Translations under genes and position numbers: made by a program
Part shown: positions 1 to 10,833 of the stretch, piece by piece
Layout of the letters: the number at the start of each line of letters is the position of its first letter
How positions within the stretch are numbered: the stretch's first letter is position 1
The notes under the pieces: model-generated
Told to the model about the DNA's origin: nothing
What the model saw: the letters and a program-made list of their open reading frames with translations, nothing else
Database searches by the model: none
Source of the DNA: Deroplatys truncata
Lineage: Eukaryota > Arthropoda > Insecta > Mantodea > Mantidae
DNA length: 64,000 bases
Direction: 5' to 3'
Assembly: GCA_030765065.1 (NCBI GenBank)
Contig: CM060989.1
Location: forward strand, 34,773,501-34,837,500

Positions 1-690
1 TGCGATTATAAACCACCGTAGTAATCAAAGTGTTTACACAGCTAGAGAAACTTCTTTTTTTATTGCATCAAATAATAAAGTAAGTCTGTATCGACATCGT
101 CCATATTGAAACATAGTTACAGCTAGTCGCTACTGGTAACCGTTACATGTCAGGGACGGTTCTACTTCAGCTGTTTACTAACTAGGTGGATTCGAATATA
201 ATTTTATTTCTATTTTAAATGTTTTATATTAAAATATTTCACTACTCACGTAGAGAAATATAATTTTACGAATCACTATTTTAAGAGCTAAAATCAACCA
301 TTCCGAAGTGTTACCGCAGCAGTAGCAGGGAATAAGGAAAATGGGTTGTAAGCGAGCGAAATGGGAAAGCCGCCATGCCCACGAGCAGGAATAGAGGGTT
401 TGTGCAGCTCTTCTCGGCCCTGCGATCTTCAGCTGTACTTCTTATGGTGGTTGCCACGACAACCAACTCAAACTTGGACTGTACGAGTGCTGAGTCCTCC
501 CAGAAACTATGCTTCGAGGCTACGGTGAAGGCAAAATCTTGGATTTTTTTTATTAAAAAGACCCCTTATAGAGGCATTCGATGGCCAGTGACACTTGTGA
601 AATCTTTGTAAACTTGTAAACATCCCCTCCCATGGGTAACAGAATGTTTTCCCTCTCAAATCACTTTTCAAACTTCAAGCCCTCAGATCC
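1..690. other. No recognisable gene or repeat
   Basis: AT-rich sequence with only short open frames of no recognisable family. The frame beginning near 375 (78 codons) has no domain I can name. I see nothing supportable here. Confidence 0.5.
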
Positions 691-930
691 CACCTCTGTG
701 GTACGGGGGAAGCGTGTCTACCTCACATTTAAGAGGTCCCGTGTTCGAATCCCGGGCAGGGTGCGTTACCCGGATAAAGTTTTTCCGGGGTTTTCCTTAT
801 CCTGAAAGATGGATGTCGGATAACTTTTAGCTTTATGGACCCCGGACAATTTGAGCATCATTTCATCCGTTTCATTCACCGTCCGATGTGATAAAAAGAG
901 CTGTCGCACTGGCCCTCAGTGCCAGTTCAG
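690..930 (+). repeat. tRNA-derived SINE
   Basis: A tRNA-like head lies at about 696-765, with a good B box (GTTCGAATCCC near 749) and a looser A-box region. It is followed by the GTTTTTCCGGGGTTTTCC stretch that also follows the tRNA heads of other SINEs in this window. The tail runs to about 930 through CTCAGTGCCAGTTCAG. A real tRNA gene is unlikely because the acceptor-stem ends do not pair convincingly and the SINE body continues directly from the head. Confidence 0.6.
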
Positions 931-1384
931 TTCATGTGCGAAAACAATATGTATATAGCTATTATTGTCATTATGTGTCTGGTGTTGGAAGTTCGCTAAT
1001 GTGAATTAAAGTATCAACAAGAAGTTTATGTCTTGAGAAACATTTAAAACATTCGCGATTTGCAATGAATTCGCAAAATGACAGTATGTTGCGTGTTACA
1101 AAACTCTTTTTCGCTGCGGACTAAGAACGATAAATGAGACGTGATTTTTACGAGTGGACCTAAGATAATTCTTAGTGTATCGACACAGAAAGTGGAAAGG
1201 AAATGTGCGAAGTTTTACGTTAGACATTTTAAAAGCTCGTGGCATAGTGAGTACGCCAGCCGAAAGGGTAGGAGAGTCAATTTAATGTACAAGAAATAGG
1301 TAATTTGCATGTCTCAGCTTCACCTATCGTTTAGGCTACGAGCTGCCACTGTTACATGTAACAGTTTATCACATCCCTAAGTAA
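930..1384. other. No recognisable feature
   Basis: AT-rich sequence between a SINE and a Penelope-like remnant. It might include more of the decayed Penelope element, but no motif is readable. Confidence 0.4.
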
Positions 1385-1745
1385 TATTAAGAATCCACTC
1401 AGGAAATCTCTTTCAGATACAGTACCAATTAACACAAAATCAGGAATATACAAAACCTACTGTATAAACTGTGACAAAATTTATGTTGGAAACCAGAGCC
1501 AAAGAACATATCAGAAATATCAGATACAAAGAAATGAACAAATCGGCAATTGCAACGCGCTTTTACCATAATCGTGAAATTGAACCGGAAGCTATTACTA
1601 AAACAGGGAAAAAGACCACTGGAATTGACATTATATGGAAAAATCTACATTTTTAAAGCCCATTCACTTGATGAGCTTCAATGTGCTCCAAACAGGCCAA
1701 CTTTACAGATTCATCCGGAAGATGCCAAGCACTGCCAACAGAAGC
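1385..1745 (+). pseudogene. Penelope-like element, GIY-YIG endonuclease remnant
   Basis: Frame from about 1440 reads SGIYKTYCINCDKIYVGN, the start of a GIY-YIG nuclease domain of the type fused to the C-terminus of Penelope-like reverse transcriptases: GIY, two cysteines (CINC) and YVG in place of YIG. After a frameshift at about 1490 the next frame continues TRAKEHIRNIRYKEMNKS, matching the R...KEH part of the domain. Near 1640 a further frame gives IFKAHSLDELQC, like the end of the domain. In the family the nuclease nicks DNA for target-primed reverse transcription. No reverse-transcriptase part is visible upstream, so this is a 3' fragment, shifted in frame at least twice. Family knowledge supports the name; the exact borders are estimates. 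Confidence 0.62.
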
Positions 1746-1849
1746 TATCGTTATGCAACAGTTCCGGCCGGAATGTCGCGGCAGTCGGTCTGCAGCTGAG
1801 GATGGGAGCGAATCCTCTCGAAACTAGTTCTGCCAAATATAACTAAATA

Positions 1850-1999
1850 AGGTAATGAATATTCCGCCCCACCTCACTTTCCCTCTCTTCTCCGTTTATT
1901 CATCTAATCCGTTTTGTATCTTCCTAAAAAGCAAAAACGATCAAAACATAAACGAAGAAAAGACAGAAACTACGAAAAAATGCTTCGTTTTCGTTTTTA
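1850..1999. other. Spacer
   Basis: Short AT-rich spacer between the Penelope remnant and an HLE-B copy. Confidence 0.3.
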
Positions 2000-2846
2000 T
2001 TACTTTTTCTACCACGTACCTCGTAGGTAGAGAAGACATTGCATTCCATCTAAAAATTCAATACGGAGATTTCACCGGAAACACATGTTTTGAGGCCCCT
2101 GAATACAAAAAAAAGCAATTTTAGAAAAGGGTCCATGTGTGTGTCTATGAACAGCGTAACTGAAAACCGAAAAGTCGGATCAGCACCAAACTTGGTATTT
2201 AAGCCCAGTACCTTCCAAAGATGCGACACGAAGATTTTCAAGAAAGAAAATCCCCCTACCCAAACTACCCTGTAAATGGAACATGTTCCCTAATTTTTTA
2301 TTCTCTAAAATTGGTTCTAACCGTTTTGATTAAAATACCATATATTAAAGATGACAAATAAAATATATATCTTGAATTTTCCGGGAATAGCCTTTGAAGT
2401 ACTCTGTATTCGGAAGGAATTTTGTGTTAATCTTGTATAACTGGTAAACGCTAAGTAATGACGAAAACATACTACACAAGAAACGTAGAGCTCTTTGAAA
2501 CATACAATTTATTTAAAATAACTTTTTTGTGGCATCAGACATTTCCGAGATTGGTTCGAATTGTTCAACTTAGCCATTCTTTTGAGACCTGTCAACATTC
2601 AGTTGTTTCTCGCGAATCCCTGGAACCAGCATGGAATTTTAAACCGACGTATAGCGTCCAGCTCTTAACATTTGACTACCGCTGTTTCCTTTGTATTTAT
2701 AACGAAATGTGTTATGTAGCTGTTTCTGCAAAGGTTTATTGGATTAAAACCAAGTAGATATAAAATAAGCATTAATAAGACTAGTTTGTATACCCACTCA
2801 TAAACGATAGAGGGTGGAGAAAGTCATGTGAATGTATCACATTAGA
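2000..2846 (+). mobile_element. HLE-B copy, full length
   Basis: Helentron-like non-autonomous element (working name HLE-B). The 5' side reads TACTTTTTCTACCACGTACC, then the shared TTCACCGGAAACACATGTTTTG block. A short GTGTGTGTC tract stands where other copies have long (GT)n, followed by the GAACAGC block at 2148. It ends GGAGAAAGTCATGTGAATGT and the palindromic terminus ATGTGA/TCACAT. It carries no coding sequence. Its TTTGTATTTATAACGAAAT stretch (about 2690-2708) is the empty form of the site where mariners sit in the copies at 17 and 53 kb. Confidence 0.72.
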
Positions 2847-2875
2847 ATTTTTAGTATAAGTTATGTTGATATTAC

Positions 2876-3070
2876 CAAGCAAGATGGCTCCCCGGTAACG
2901 TGTGAGGCTAGCATTCGGGAGATCGCGGGTTCGATTCCCGCCGAACGCCCACTCTGACCTTGGGTTTTTCGTGGTTTTCACTGGCCGTAGGTGAATTCTA
3001 GGATGGCTTCTTATCTACCACGATTTCCTTTCCATAATTTCCCTTTCATTCCGTTTCCTTCTCATGTTAC
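2876..3070 (+). repeat. tRNA-derived SINE
   Basis: Head from about 2880 with B box GGTTCGATTCCC at 2928-2939, followed by GGGTTTTTCGTGGTTTTC and a pyrimidine-rich tail (TTTCCTTTCC...TTTCCTTCTC). The B box and the GTTTTTCGTGGTTTTC block identify the same SINE superfamily as the copies at 7.1, 15.6 and 36.3 kb. Confidence 0.65.
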
Positions 3071-3206
3071 AGGTGTACTTCTAGGTTTCGTGGTGTATGT
3101 CGGTGCCGAACAGATGGCGTGGGTGCTTGCTCAAAAGAAAGAGTACTCCCCATGGAGTAGACACTATAGAGCTGCTTGGTCGACGACGGGTCGTTTATCG
3201 TCCCCT

Positions 3207-3253
3207 GTAACAGTTCCAGCAGTAGGACGGGTTTTCTAGCCTGGAACTGTTAC
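3207..3253. repeat. Perfect 13-bp inverted repeat
   Basis: GTAACAGTTCCAG at 3207-3219 is the exact reverse complement of CTGGAACTGTTAC at 3241-3253, with a 21-base loop. It lies in a locally GC-richer tract (about 3090-3290) unlike the AT-rich surroundings. Its function is unknown. Confidence 0.6.
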
Positions 3254-4557
3254 GGCGCGTCCCTGTGGCCTGTAGCCTCCTGTGGTTCCTTCGCTTCATT
3301 CCTTTCGCAAAAGATGTTCCGTAGGTCGTAGTGCGCGAAATGTTCCTCTCTTTTGTATACCTTATACCCTATAAGTTAATATCCACATCTTTAAACAAAA
3401 CTATTGAGATGTGAAACAGACAACTGTCCAAAATTAACCTTTTTTATAACCGTATGTGGTTTTCTAGCAAATGGATAACTTTCTTACGTATAAGTACATA
3501 TACGCTAGATACACTGTACAATAGCCGAATTAAGTACCTGGGAAACGTGCTCAATCTCTTTGCTACCGTGGTACAATCTAGAAGAGCGCGACTGGCACGA
3601 TCCATTTCCTGTATGTTGTGTAGCATAAATATAAACATGTATCATAAGAAAAAACCGCTCTTGTTTTCATAGTAAACATTGGGGGTTTAGGAAAAGAGAA
3701 ACATGGGTATCAGCTATATGTTGGGAAGATATGGGATTCGAAATATTTGAGTTTGCTTGAGGCTGTTCCAGAACATATATATCAATGACAAAGTCTAATG
3801 TGGATTACATCATCACGCAATCTTAGTAGAACGTTGGCATGAAAATACCTAAAATCCATGGTTTGAGTGTTATCCATGATAGGTATTGGATTTTTCTCCA
3901 CCTTCCACATATTTTATCCACTGTTTCACGCTTGTTTTCATAGTTAAATTAAATTACGCTTATATGGTTGAGAGTAAATGCTGCAGTGACAAAAACATGT
4001 ACTGTTGAATGCATAGGCCGAGATTAAGATATTAATGAACACAAACCGCCTAATTAAGATTTTATCGGGACAATTAGTGTGCTCCAAAGGAAATGTCGTG
4101 TGCTGAATGACCTTAGATGGCGAGTGTCAGTCATTAGAGCCATTCCATCTAACTTAAAAATTCAATTATGGAATTCTACGAGTAAATAACTCAGCCCGTA
4201 TAAGGAAAATGAACTATTTAAGTATATCGCCCTTACGCATCAGGTTTTCTTAAGAATAAATTAAAATGAGTGTATAAAAACACATTTCCTATTTATAAAC
4301 ATTGTTTTAAGAGCATAAAAAACTGGCCACATACTGACTTATGTATGGTTAATATTTAACATTATTTTGAAATTGTCAGATGTCTTTATGGAAATTAAAA
4401 TTTTAAGTGACTGACATAGTCGAAAAGGAAGAGAAAATCTTAATGAAAACAAAAAGTAAAAGGACTGCCTGCGCAGTTGAATGGTCAGGTTGTGCTTCTT
4501 AAATAAAAAATCGCGTGTTTGATTTACGTCTGGAGGTATTACATATTCTATACATTA
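3254..4557. other. No recognisable gene
   Basis: About 1.3 kb of AT-rich DNA. Open frames are short, with no family signature, on both strands. Confidence 0.4.
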
Positions 4558-5074
4558 TATACCGGGTGAGTCACCTAAAAGGTCCACCGTAAATATCTTT
4601 GAAACAAAAATATAAATTGAAAGTTGAGTTATACAGATATTAAGACATGGGAGGGGCTCAATAAAGTAGATAGGGTATGCAACGGAGGGGAACATCTCGT
4701 ACAGTGCGACCCATGGGAGATCTATTGCAACTACCACCTCCCAGGCTGAAGGATTGAAGTAAATGAACAACAGGAGGCTACAGGTCTCAGGTTAGATAAG
4801 CCACAAAGACGCGCGGAAGTCCCTGAAAGTTCCCGGCTAGAATACCCGTCCGATGCTGGAGCTGCGTAGAGAGGACGATCAACGACCCGTCGACCAAGCA
4901 GCCCTCTGGGAGTTCTCTTTCTTTTGAGCAAGCATTCGCGTCATATGTCTGGCACCGCCATACGCCACAAAGCGCAGAAGCACACATCCAGTATAAGAAT
5001 GAAATGGAAATGGCATTAAAATGTTTAGTTGACTCGTAACAATATATGGCACAAAAATAATTCACATTCCGATA
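4558..5074. repeat. Possible transposon-terminus remnant
   Basis: At 4558 TATA is followed by CCGGGTGAGTCACCTAAAAG, which looks like the outer end of a TA-inserting element. I find no inverted partner downstream. The rest of the stretch up to the Tc1 element is unrecognised. Low confidence. Confidence 0.2.
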
Positions 5075-5076
5075 TA

Positions 5077-6452
5077 CACTGCCGTTTGAGAAAATTGCAA
5101 CACCAAGAAAGAATTTCCCGAGTAACTCCAAACTTGGTGCAAGTGTAGAAGAGTGTGCAAGCAATAAGTGATTAGGTTTGCAGAGAGATGGGGTACACGT
5201 AGGCCGAGCAGAGCCCTCTCGTGTCGGTCCGACAAGGTCAGTGTTGCTCCAGTGTAGTGAGTGCAGAGCTGTCAAACAAGGTGGAAACAATAAATAGAAT
5301 GCCAGTATGCCTCGTCGACGTCAAAGGGAGCCATATCGGCATGTGAGTGAGTTTGAACGTGGCAGAATGAACGGTCTCCGGGAAGCGGATTTGTTATACC
5401 GTGACATTTCGGCTCGTACAGGGCATGCTGCTACGGCAGTGATGCGTGTGTGGAAGCAGTGGATAGATGAAGGTCGTACGCAGCGAAGAGCGGGTACTGG
5501 ACCACAGCACAGGATGACTGTCATTTTGTCCGCATGGCCATAACGGACCTTACAGCTTCATCCACAGTGTTGACTTGACGCTGGAACACTGCAACAGGCG
5601 TTGTCTGCATCAACGGTTCGTCGCCGTCTGCTGCAGGGCTGGTTGCATGCCATTATCGGCTTCCATTGTCCAGAAACCATAAGCTCCTCCGACTGCAATG
5701 GGCACGTGAACACCGTCACTGAGGTGCTGAGTGGCAAAATGTAGTCTTTTCGACGAGTCTCACTTCAACGTGTCCTACAGTGATGGTTTCATACGTGTCC
5801 GGCGGTACCGTGGTGAGCGCAACCTGGAGGGTTCATTGTTGAGCAGCATAGCAGACATACACCAGGTGTGATGGTTTGGGGCGCCATTGGTTACAACAAC
5901 CGATCTTGCCTCCTACAAATTGAGGGCACTTTGAACAGCAACCGGTACCTAACGGTGGTTGTAAACCTGAGGTACTCCCCCTGCTTCAGGTGTCTCCACA
6001 GGCCACATTTCAACATGACAATGCCCGCCCACATATTGCGAGGAATGTACAAGCCTTTTTCGAAGAGCGACGGGTACCATTGCTTCCCTGGCCTGCACAT
6101 TCGCCTGACATGTCCCCCATCGAATATGTCTGGGATATGGTTGGTCGGCAGCTGGTGCGTCACGGTCCTCCAGTAACCAGTGTCACGGATTTGTGGAGTT
6201 GAATACAAACTGCTTGGAGGGAAAGCTCTCAGGAGCTTATTCAGAACTTTTTTGATTGAATGCCACGGCGTATAGCAGCTCTAATTGCAGCGCATGCAGT
6301 CCACACCGAATACTGAATATTAGGGCTCAAAGGTCATGTATAGATTTGGAAAGTTTATCATTTGTTACTTGTCATGTACCTAACCTGTGGTATTAAATTC
6401 ATTGAATTCATGCGTTTCCTTCTTGGTGTTGCAATTTTCACAAACGGCAGTG
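5077..6452 (+). mobile_element. Tc1-like transposon, complete with TIRs
   Basis: Inverted termini of about 38 bp begin CACTGCCGTTTG and include AAAATTGCAACACCAAGAA. The two ends differ at only a few bases. TA dinucleotides flank both sides (5075-5076, 6453-6454), the usual Tc1/mariner target duplication. At 1376 bp the size is normal for an autonomous Tc1. The transposase inside is decayed, so this copy is dead but structurally whole. Confidence 0.85.
5307..6202 (+). pseudogene. Tc1-family (DD34E) transposase pseudogene
   Basis: The first frame starts MPRRRQREPYRHVSEFERGR and reads a paired-like helix-turn-helix DNA-binding region to about 5540 (VMRVWKQWIDEGRTQRRAG). A frameshift and stops follow. 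VMVWGAIGYNNRS near 5870 is the usual central block. The last frame reads FQHDNARPHIARNV...PWPAHSPDMSPIEYVWD. The second Asp (HDN) and the Glu (PIEYVWD) are 34 residues apart, so this is a DD34E Tc1 enzyme. The first catalytic Asp lies in the scrambled stretch around 5750 (DESHF-like). It would be a nuclear protein that cuts and pastes the element at TA. Several stops and at least two frameshifts make it non-functional. Confidence 0.85.
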
Positions 6453-6529
6453 TATATAAAAACAATAAAAATGAATTTTTAATAAAACATTAATGTATTA
6501 TTGAAATTTTATTTACCAAGAAAATCGTG

Positions 6530-6715
6530 GTAGATGAGAAATCACCCCAGCATGCGCCTACCGACACCAGGAAAAGCCACAAAAAACCAATGTCAGACGT
6601 GCGATCTATAGGAATCGAACCCGAGACCTTGAGAATAAGATTGCAAGCCTCATACGTTTCGGCGGGCGCTTTAACTATATGGTCATATCGCGACGGATCT
6701 GTTTGTAGATAACTC
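6530..6715 (-). repeat. tRNA-derived SINE
   Basis: On the minus strand a tRNA-like head with B box GGTTCGATTCC (complement of 6610-6620) is followed by a GGTTTTTTGTGGCTTTTCC block (complement near 6575-6593). Same superfamily as the copies at 2.9 and 36.3 kb. Confidence 0.55.
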
Positions 6716-6731
6716 GTGGATGTGTGGCGGT

Positions 6732-7042
6732 CTTCTAGGTCTCATCCCTGTACCATGCCATCTTGCTTCGTCACGTGTCCACAGAGACCTTAGTGCATAG
6801 CAATTGGTTCTTCTTCGTGCGTGCAGATGGCATTGGGGTGCGGTCCAGTCTACCTGCTTTCATTTTCTGTGGATAGAAAGGCGGACAGTTTCCTTCTAGG
6901 TCTCATCCCTGTAACCATACCATCTACTTCGTCACGTGTTCACAGAGGCCTCAGTGCATAGCAACTGGATCTTCTGCTTCGTGCGTGCAGATGGCAATAG
7001 GGTGCCGTCCAGTCTACCTGTTTTCATTGTCTGTGGATAGAT
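6732..7042 (+). repeat. Tandem duplication of a ~161-bp unit
   Basis: CTTCTAGGTCTCATCCCTGT occurs at about 6732 and again at about 6893. The sequence between them, including TTCGTCACGTG, TGCATAGCAA, TTCGTGCGTGCAGATGGCA and CAGTCTACCTG, repeats in the same order with about 90% identity. Two units are present, the second ending near 7042. It is a young local duplication or a two-unit minisatellite of unknown function. Confidence 0.75.
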
Positions 7043-7089
7043 GGCACAGCATTCACTATTGCCACTTAATTTTCATTTTTGGTATTGTT

Positions 7090-7265
7090 TTAGACTTAAG
7101 GTGGCCGGTATTCCGGAGGTCTCAGGTTCAAATCCCATGGGCCGGCCAATCTGTCTGAGGTTTTTACGTGGTTTCCCTCGGCCGTCAAGGTAAATACCGG
7201 ATTGGATATTTAATACCACGATCCAAAGTTTCACCTTAATTGGAACGTTCACAATTGACGGGGAA
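7090..7265 (+). repeat. tRNA-derived SINE
   Basis: Head with B box GGTTCAAATCCC (about 7131-7142), followed by GGTTTTTACGTGGTTTCCC and a short tail. Same superfamily as 2876-3070. Confidence 0.6.
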
Positions 7266-7669
7266 GAAAACTTGGCCAAGTTTTAACTTTGTCGTTCTCG
7301 TTCCCGGGCAAGGCATTTTAGATATGAATCTAAATATTTTAGATCCATATTGTGCGTATTAGACTCTTCACCGTAGAGATTATTCTAGACGGCCGTGAAA
7401 TGAAACAGCCGCTAGAGCTCTCTCTAGTCGCAAACTGGAAACATTGAACTGGAAGAAATTCTAGCATATGTGCGTCCTAACCTCAGATCCTGATACCCGC
7501 AGATCCATTTAGCGTTGATTATTTTAGTGAAAAGGTCATCTGTAGTTTGTTTATATGCAATTCAGAACTAGCTAGTGCCTAAAGCATAATAGCAAAAACT
7601 ACAAGTAGCAACAAAAACCGATAGAAATTAACAATAAACAACTTTAATGTAGCATTAAATAAAGAATGA
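7266..7669. other. No recognisable feature
   Basis: About 400 bp of unremarkable AT-rich sequence between two SINEs. Confidence 0.4.
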
Positions 7670-7955
7670 ATTGAGTTCTATTTATGGACGCTCTTTAATT
7701 GCTATGCTCCTTAGCGTTCTATATTGGGCGTGAAAGACCGCTAATTTTACCCAGAGACCTATTTATCAGGCTTGAGGTTCTTTTACGTACCGTAAATCTA
7801 CGACACCGGACTACCAGTTTTACTTCCCTTCAGAAGGAAGCCATGCTAAGGATTTTTACGCCCAAAAAAAAATCCATCGCCCTCCGCCGGGATTGAACCC
7901 GCGACCTCGGCAACTAGAGTCTAGCATGATAACCACTACACCAGGGAGGACGACT
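7670..7955 (-). repeat. SINE-1 copy, full length
   Basis: Most frequent SINE of the window. On the minus strand a tRNA-like head (TCCTCCCTGGTGTAGTGGTT, then a B-box-like GGTTCAATCCC) leads into a body whose plus-strand reading includes TTCTTTTACGTACCGTAAAT and GCCATGCTAAGGATTTTTAC. It ends in the plus-strand block TTTATGGACGCTCTTTAA. The tRNA-like part supplies an internal Pol III promoter by family knowledge. Closely similar copies lie near 14.5, 15.0, 25.5 and 42.8 kb. Confidence 0.78.
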
Positions 7956-8095
7956 CCCATTAAATAAAGGAGTGAAAGCTTGGCACGACTAAAGGAATCG
8001 GAAATGTAATGGATCTACATTTGGATAATGTTTACTCTATCGAATTTTGACGTTGTCTAACCCACATTACGTTGGCTGAATTGGAAATGAAAAAA

Positions 8096-8939
8096 TCCGA
8101 TGTGTTACACTCACATGACTTTCTCTACTCTTGTACAAACTATTTTTACAAACGCTTCTTCTCCATATGCTTCATGTTAATCGAGATATCGAGATGTTAA
8201 TCTTATTGCTAATTTTCTTGTAGATGCAAGGGGAATTGGTAGGCTTTAAGCGATAGTCAAATATTTTAAGAGCTGGTTGCTATGTGGTGTATTCCATTCT
8301 CTTTGCATTACCAGGACAAAAAAAATGAATAACGAATTTGAGAAAAAGTATAAGTAATGGAAAATTTAAGGGAATAACAAGCAATATCTCGAAAATGGTT
8401 CACTCAACAAAAAAAATGTATATGACATAAATTGTGTATTTTAACTCGATCTACATTTGCTGTGTAGTAACATTTTGTCTATCTCTTATGGTTTACCAGT
8501 TATGCAAAAGTCGTTCACAATGAAGAATACTTTTGGAGACATTCCCAGAAAATTCAAGATATACATTTCATTTGTCATGAAAATATCTTAAACATATGAT
8601 ATTTTAATCAAAATCGTTAGAGCCGTTTTTGAGAAAATTAAAATTTTCGAAAAATGTTCCATGTAAAGGGTAGTCTGGGGTGGGAGGATTTTCTTGAAAA
8701 CCTTCGTGTCGCATCTCTGGAAGATACTGAACCCAAATACCAAGTTTGGTGTTAATCCGACTGTTCGTTTCTGAGTTATGCTGTTCACAGACAGACACAC
8801 ACACGGACATGTTTCCAAAAATGCTTTTCTTGGATTCAGGGTTCTCAAAACATGTATTTCCGGTGAAATCTCGGTATCGAATTTTTGGGTGGAATACAAT
8901 ACTTCCCCTACTTACTATACGTAGTAGAGAAAGTAAAAA
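8096..8939 (-). mobile_element. HLE-A copy, full length
   Basis: The minus-strand copy starts TTTTTACTTTCTCTACTACG at 8939 and ends in the palindromic terminus (plus strand TCCGATGTGTTACACTCACA) at 8096. Flanks are A on the left and T on the right, with no clear target duplication. The microsatellite is short here (ACAGACAGACACACACACGG around 8790). No coding potential beyond chance frames. It is nearly identical to copies at 11, 28, 32, 33 and 52 kb, so the family spread relatively recently. Confidence 0.78.
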
Positions 8940-9117
8940 TATCATTGGTCAATGATAACAAATAAAATCACAATACGCAAAATCAACTTTACACTTTGTG
9001 ATCATCATGATCATCGATATGTATTCCCGTTCTCGTTACCGGACTTTTGTGAAACAAGATATTGCATTGCTTCCCGTTCTCGTTTCCGCTTAGGTTACCA
9101 TTCTCGGGCGATTGTTA

Positions 9118-9292
9118 AATTATGTTTTATTTATGGACGCTCTTTAACTGCTGTGGGCCTTAGCGTCCCATTCTATATTGGGCGTGAAAGTCCGGTAATT
9201 CTGCTCAGAGGCTTGAGGTTCTTTTACGTGCCGTAAATCTACGACAAGGGACCACCGGCTTTACTTCCCTTCCGAAGGAAGCCATGCTTCGG
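9118..9292 (-). repeat. SINE-1 copy lacking the tRNA head
   Basis: Contains the TTTATGGACGCTCTTTAACT end and the TTCTTTTACGTGCCGTAAAT core, but stops near 9292 (GAAGCCATGCTTCG) before the tRNA-like head. As the head is the 5' end of the SINE, this is a 5'-truncated insertion. Confidence 0.7.
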
Positions 9293-9294
9293 GC

Positions 9295-10554
9295 GATTGT
9301 GAACCAGCCTTTACATGTAGGTCTTTATTATTATACAAATGACACGCCTGTTTATGAACAGTGTATGCCAACACCACTAAAATTGAGTTTTTAGACAGTC
9401 GAAGGTAAAAGAAGCTAAAAGAATCACGGTAGGTGATATTATTAATTAAAAGGAGAAAGTTATGCACTGATTGGTATAAAATTATAACACTCCAGGGTTA
9501 CCAACTTTGAGTTCCTGGCAGATGTGAAGATTATTATTCACGGGGCTTGCATTGTTCATGTAATGGCGGATTCTTTGAATGCAGTAATTATGGAATCCGA
9601 ATAACCAGTCAAAATTTTACAAGCAGCGGAGAAGGTAACATTAGAATTGCTGCCAAAAAAGTCAAGGGAACAGTACGAAATAGCATAACAGGTTTCTTCA
9701 TTTGTACAAGGTAAGAAACGTACGAACTATAGTGGTAGCATATTTTGAACTTAAAGCCAAAACACGGACATCTTCAACATTGTGAACAAATGAATCTATG
9801 ATCGAAGTGTACCTCAATGTCAAAGACAACAAAGACATTAGTAAATACTACAAACTAATAGTGTTGTTGAAACGGATGTCTGAGGGTTAGAAGCCGAGTT
9901 ATTCTTTTAGCCTTCTTTATGTGCCTAATTTGTTTTCTAATTCATCATGTTGTCAGCACTGATACTAAAAAGAAAAAGGCTACCACCACAGCCACGCTGA
10001 GCATAGATATGAATAGGTAAAAACAACCTAATTCATAATCTATAATTTGTCTATAAATATTGCCGACTGTCTACAAAATAGTGTATGACACGCTTGTTCA
10101 AAGTAATATTATTCTGCTTGTAGGACTGTTAATCCGCCACACTCGTTTCGCAATCATTCCTACTCGCATAATAAAATTCACCTTTTAATTCCTGTGGGTA
10201 TCATAAATTACTACTATTTTTCTCATAAGGTTGCTACATTGAGCCTGTGACCTCCATTCGCAAACGCCCCTACTCGCAAAATAGAAATCTACTTTTAACG
10301 CTGGCATCATAAATAACACTATCTACCCACTGCAGTGCCAATGTCGTACAGGAGGTAAGCAGGGTTGCAGACCAACTGTTAACTTTTACTTCCTTTGTTT
10401 CTCATTAGCTCAAATAAAACATCATGATTAACATAATTACATTAACGTGCAGTCTTAGCAGACAAACTATGTATGCTAATTGGAAACCATTTCCTGCGAA
10501 TATTTATGAGTAACAGGAAGTAGATAGAAAAAATAGAAACAAAATTCGTATGAT
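9295..10554. other. No recognisable gene
   Basis: About 1.26 kb of AT-rich DNA. No transposase, RT or SINE signature seen on either strand. Confidence 0.4.
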
Positions 10555-10598
10555 TAACTTAAACACGTCATAGAATCGTGCGTAATACCAGTGCTCAT
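10555..10598 (+). pseudogene. Possible upstream part of the split LINE
   Basis: Just left of the mariner one frame reads ESCVIPVL. In LINE reverse transcriptases this kind of segment directly precedes YGCQTW, which resumes on the other side of the mariner at 13799. The stretch is too short to prove alone. Confidence 0.3.
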
Positions 10599-10833
10599 TC
10601 GAGGGCGATACTAAAACGTTTAGAATGCCATGTTTCTAAACACAAATTAAATGTGTTTATATTTGACAGATACTTTCTAATGTTTTGCGAGTTGATTGTC
10701 GTGTTGTTTGTTCAATTTGCTCTAATAGTTTTTTAATTATAATTTTTTAAAAATTCTGTGTTCATCCAAAAATGAATTTGACATTTCCGGGCTATGATTT
10801 TTTTATCATTTTAAACGCTCATTAACGCCTAAA

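Noticed and set aside
2880-2950. tRNA gene candidates at SINE heads (also 696, 7098, 15640, 43840, 62820)
   Set aside because: B boxes are good but acceptor stems do not pair well and each head runs directly into a SINE body.
5891-6208. 105-codon minus-strand frame
   Set aside because: Shadow of the Tc1 transposase on the opposite strand.
8746-8955. Recurring peptide GVSKHVFPVKSRYRIFGW across many frames
   Set aside because: Present wherever an HLE is present and broken in several copies; it reflects repeat identity, not a conserved gene.
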